Source of the DNA: Galbitalea sp036266835
Lineage (GTDB): Bacteria > Actinomycetota > Actinomycetes > Actinomycetales > Microbacteriaceae
DNA: 5,344 nucleotides
Direction: 5' to 3'
Assembly: GCA_036266835.1 (NCBI GenBank)
Contig: DATAXD010000003.1
Span: 1 to 5,344 of the forward strand
Shown: positions 4,675-5,344 of the stretch, piece after piece
Layout of the letters: the number at the start of each line of letters is the position of its first letter
Numbering within the stretch: the stretch's first letter is position 1
Program-made: the position numbers and the translations under genes
Notes under the pieces: generated by a model
Database searches by the model: none
The model's input: only the letters and a program-made list of their open reading frames with translations
What the model was told of the DNA's origin: nothing

Positions 4675-5250
4675 CTAGACGCTTTCTAGGGTGGCTCGCT
4701 CGATCAGCACGTTACGCCGGAGAAATTCGACGGGCACGTTTGCGAGGCTGGGCTCGAGATCGTATTTGCCGAGCTGGGGCGATTCTGCCTTTGGCAAGGT
4801 GCGGCCCGCTGCACTTATCCACTCCGGCTTCGGCAGCTTGGACTTCGAGAGCCAGTAGTCGGCCAAAGCGGCAAGCGCTGCGTCCCACGCCCGCGATCCG
4901 GTCGGATGCGGCTCCGCCACGGTCAGCACCACACGGTCGACCCCCTTTGCCCGGTGAAGCCTGTCCGAGTAGTCCAAGAAGGCGCGTAGAGCCGAGTCGG
5001 TCGCGTTGGGCTTGAGCGCGACCGAGATCCGCTCCGCGGTCTCGATTGCATCGGGCCCGACGCCGGGGACCGCGATGATGCGGTGACCGGTCTGTCGAAG
5101 CAGGCGTTCAAGCGTGTCGACGGTTGGCGTGCGCTTGCCGGCTTCGATGGTTGAGATGTCAGGTTGGCTCGTTTTCGTGCGCGCGGCCAGGTCACCCTGA
5201 CTGATGCCACTTGTCAGGCGTGCGGATCGAAGCAATGTCGATGCGGCCAT
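4675..5250 (-). CDS. XRE-family helix-turn-helix protein, putative antitoxin and autorepressor
   Basis: The protein has 191 residues. The Cro/cI-type helix-turn-helix domain spans about residues 5-60 (LLRSARLTSGISQGDLAART, then SQPDISTIEAGKRTPTVDTL). The middle (65-115) is helical with a basic stretch. The C-terminal part (121-191) has the blocks AWDAALAALADYWLS, KPEWISAAGRTL and VPVEFLRRNVLIERATLESV. I associate these with HTH proteins encoded next to DUF6036-type nucleotidyltransferases, where the C-terminal region is the probable toxin-binding part (recollection and inference). The ATG start at 5248-5250 follows a purine-rich GAGAAAGAG with suitable spacing. It is the first gene of the operon; the toxin gene follows after 4 bases. 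The palindrome at 5264-5275 in its leader is the likely operator, so it should repress its own promoter alone or together with the toxin. Confidence 0.88.
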   Translation of the reverse strand: MAASTLLRSARLTSGISQGDLAARTKTSQPDISTIEAGKRTPTVDTLERLLRQTGHRIIAVPGVGPDAIETAERISVALKPNATDSALRAFLDYSDRLHRAKGVDRVVLTVAEPHPTGSRAWDAALAALADYWLSKSKLPKPEWISAAGRTLPKAESPQLGKYDLEPSLANVPVEFLRRNVLIERATLESV

Positions 5251-5263
5251 TTCGCTCTTTCTC

Positions 5264-5289
5264 TAGATATATCTAAGTCGATATATTAG
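5264..5289 (-). promoter_or_regulatory. Palindromic operator upstream of the HTH gene, with a second partial copy
   Basis: TAGATATATCTA (5264-5275) is a perfect 12-bp palindrome, and TCGATATATTAG (5278-5289) matches it at 8 of 12 positions, 14 bp away. They lie 14-39 bp upstream of the XRE gene start and overlap the predicted transcription start and -10 box. This is the usual operator position for toxin-antitoxin autoregulation. The sequence is seen; binding by the adjacent XRE protein is inferred. Confidence 0.6.
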
Positions 5290-5311
5290 TGGATCACTTG
5301 AGGGTAGTCGA
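5283..5311 (-). promoter_or_regulatory. Predicted promoter of the HTH-nucleotidyltransferase operon
   Basis: On the minus strand, TCGACT (5311-5306) resembles a -35 box (4 of 6 to TTGACA), then a 17-bp spacer, then TAATAT (5288-5283) as -10 (4 of 6 to TATAAT). The predicted start is near 5276, beside the 12-bp palindrome. The AT-rich stretch at 5311-5325 just upstream could act as an UP-like element. This is much AT-richer than the left half of the window. Confidence 0.45.
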
Positions 5312-5344
5312 GATAAATAAATTTCTTACCGAGTGACTAGTCGT

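Noticed and set aside
5335..5342. GACTAGTC palindrome at the right edge
   Set aside because: It is only 8 bp, common by chance, and cut off from its context by the window end.

Overview
The window looks like chromosome from a high-GC actinobacterium, probably Microbacteriaceae or a close relative. This is inferred from GC-rich third codon positions, GTG and TTG starts, GGGAG-type ribosome binding sites and a GGTCGAG...TATCGAGACC intergenic palindrome of a kind I associate with that group. No marker gene fixes the genus.

The window has two halves. The left half (about 1-3211) reads as backbone, with all genes on the minus strand. From the right edge of this half toward base 1 these are: an ECF sigma factor (2365-2943); a single-pass membrane protein with an extracytoplasmic domain, joined to the sigma gene by an ATGA overlap (1640-2368); an arginase/agmatinase-family ureohydrolase (771-1589); and the N-terminal two thirds of an enoyl-CoA hydratase/isomerase that runs off the window edge (1-520). 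Between the last two lie three near-identical 30-bp tandem units derived from an intergenic palindrome, and a strong hairpin.

The boundary is at about 3212-3256. Here lies the 3' part of a tRNA-Arg(CCG) gene on the minus strand: anticodon loop, variable loop, T arm, acceptor 3' strand and encoded CCA. A terminator-like hairpin (3185-3199) follows it, and no D arm or 5' half precedes it. This is the expected trace of an element that integrated into the tRNA gene and displaced its original 3' end. If so, everything to the right is inside a mobile island, and the restored tRNA and integrase should lie beyond the right edge. Just inside the boundary are a direct repeat and an inverted repeat that could be recombinase-binding sites.

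The right half (about 3257-5344) is accessory in character. It holds an unrecognised 200-residue protein on the plus strand (3479-4081, TTG start). Convergent with it is a two-gene operon: an XRE-type helix-turn-helix regulator (4675-5250) followed 4 bases later by a DUF6036/AbiEii-like nucleotidyltransferase (4104-4670, TTG start). This has the layout of a toxin-antitoxin or defence module. Its AT-rich promoter carries a perfect 12-bp palindrome near the predicted transcription start, which fits autoregulation.

Working model: a conserved stress-signalling and metabolic backbone, interrupted at tRNA-Arg by an island whose visible end carries a nucleotidyltransferase toxin-antitoxin pair and an orphan gene.
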